Shown here one piece after another: positions 5,653 to 5,898 of a DNA stretch of 5,898 nt. This DNA comes from Myxococcales bacterium (lineage in GTDB: Bacteria; Myxococcota_A; Polyangia; Polyangiales; Polyangiaceae): assembly GCA_023248785.1 (NCBI GenBank), contig JAHFDX010000265.1:1-5898 (forward strand), read 5' to 3'. Below the pieces are notes generated by a model that was not told the DNA's origin, did no database searches, and worked only from the letters and a program-made list of their open reading frames with translations. The translations under genes were made by a program, and so were the position numbers. Within the stretch, counting starts at the first letter, position 1. Every line of letters starts with the position of its first letter.

Positions 5653-5898
5653 ATGAATCCTCTCGAGACGTTGCGCGCGTGGATGGAAGAGGCCGAGCGC
5701 GCGGGTGAGCCCGAGCCATCGGCGATGACGCTGGCCACCTGTGCGCCGGACGGAAGACCCTCGGCGCGCATTGTTCTATGTCGCGGCATTGGTGATCGCA
5801 ACGTTCGATTTTTCACCAACTATGAAAGTGCGAAGGGCCGTGACCTCATCTCTAATCCACATGCCGCGCTTGTCTTTTTCTGGCCACGAATAAACCGT
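5653..5898 (+). CDS. pdxH: Pyridoxamine 5'-phosphate oxidase (N-terminal part; gene runs off the right edge)
   Basis: This is the first 82 codons of the FMN-dependent enzyme that oxidises pyridoxine or pyridoxamine 5'-phosphate to pyridoxal 5'-phosphate, in the last step of vitamin B6 synthesis and salvage, in the cytoplasm. Recognisable family motifs are NPLETLRAWMEEAERAGEPEP (split as NPLETLRAWMEEA at 2-14 and GEPEPSAMTLAT at 18-29), DGRPSARIVL (33-42), RFFTNYESAKGRDL (52-65) and NPHAALVFFWP (68-78). Relative to the E. coli enzyme, Lys72 of the LLK stretch is Arg44 here, and Arg88 of SRK is Ala60; Lys61 matches Lys89. The N-terminus is about 28 residues shorter than in E. coli, which is common in the family. 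The ATG lacks a clear Shine-Dalgarno, and the frame is open upstream with a possible TTG at 5626, so the start is likely but not certain. It sits 43 bp after the YihY-type gene and may share its transcript. Confidence 0.92.
   Translation, partial: MNPLETLRAWMEEAERAGEPEPSAMTLATCAPDGRPSARIVLCRGIGDRNVRFFTNYESAKGRDLISNPHAALVFFWPRINR

Overview
This window comes from a Gram-negative bacterium with a moderately high G+C genome. The Gram-negative assignment rests on the RND pump with its periplasmic adaptor. The overall style (ClpA-type unfoldase with a long basic linker, tetR-adaptor-RND operon) would fit a myxobacterial or other deltaproteobacterial genome. No phylogenetic marker is present, so that placement is a low-confidence inference. 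Coding density is high: six genes in two divergent blocks fill the window, with only one intergenic region longer than 50 bp.

Left block, minus strand, read from about 2170 down to 1: a TetR/AcrR-family repressor, an RND periplasmic adaptor (membrane fusion protein) and the first 74 codons of an RND inner-membrane pump. The repressor and adaptor genes overlap by 8 bp and the adaptor-pump gap is 39 bp, so this reads as one efflux operon. A 22-bp near-perfect palindrome (2186-2207) just upstream of the repressor gene is the likely autoregulatory operator. The outer-membrane channel gene is not in the window.

Right block, plus strand: an 808-residue ClpA-type double-AAA+ unfoldase, a YihY/BrkB-family membrane protein 12 bp downstream, and, after 43 bp, the first 82 codons of pdxH (pyridoxamine 5'-phosphate oxidase). 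The unfoldase has a two-repeat Clp N-domain, no ClpB-type middle domain and an IGF tripeptide where ClpP-binding loops sit. These features suggest a protease-coupled unfoldase rather than a disaggregase. Its first AAA+ module is visibly degenerate (pore-loop Tyr replaced by Val, Walker B acidic pair reversed, second Arg-finger position lost), while the second module is canonical. This is the most unusual feature of the window.

The 139-bp divergent region (2171-2309) carries the palindrome, a second copy of its TTGACTG core near the unfoldase gene, and a separate 6-bp inverted repeat. No RNA gene, CRISPR array, insertion sequence or convincing rho-independent terminator was seen. I found no evidence of a wholly new system; the unusual unfoldase and its link to a membrane protein are the best leads.
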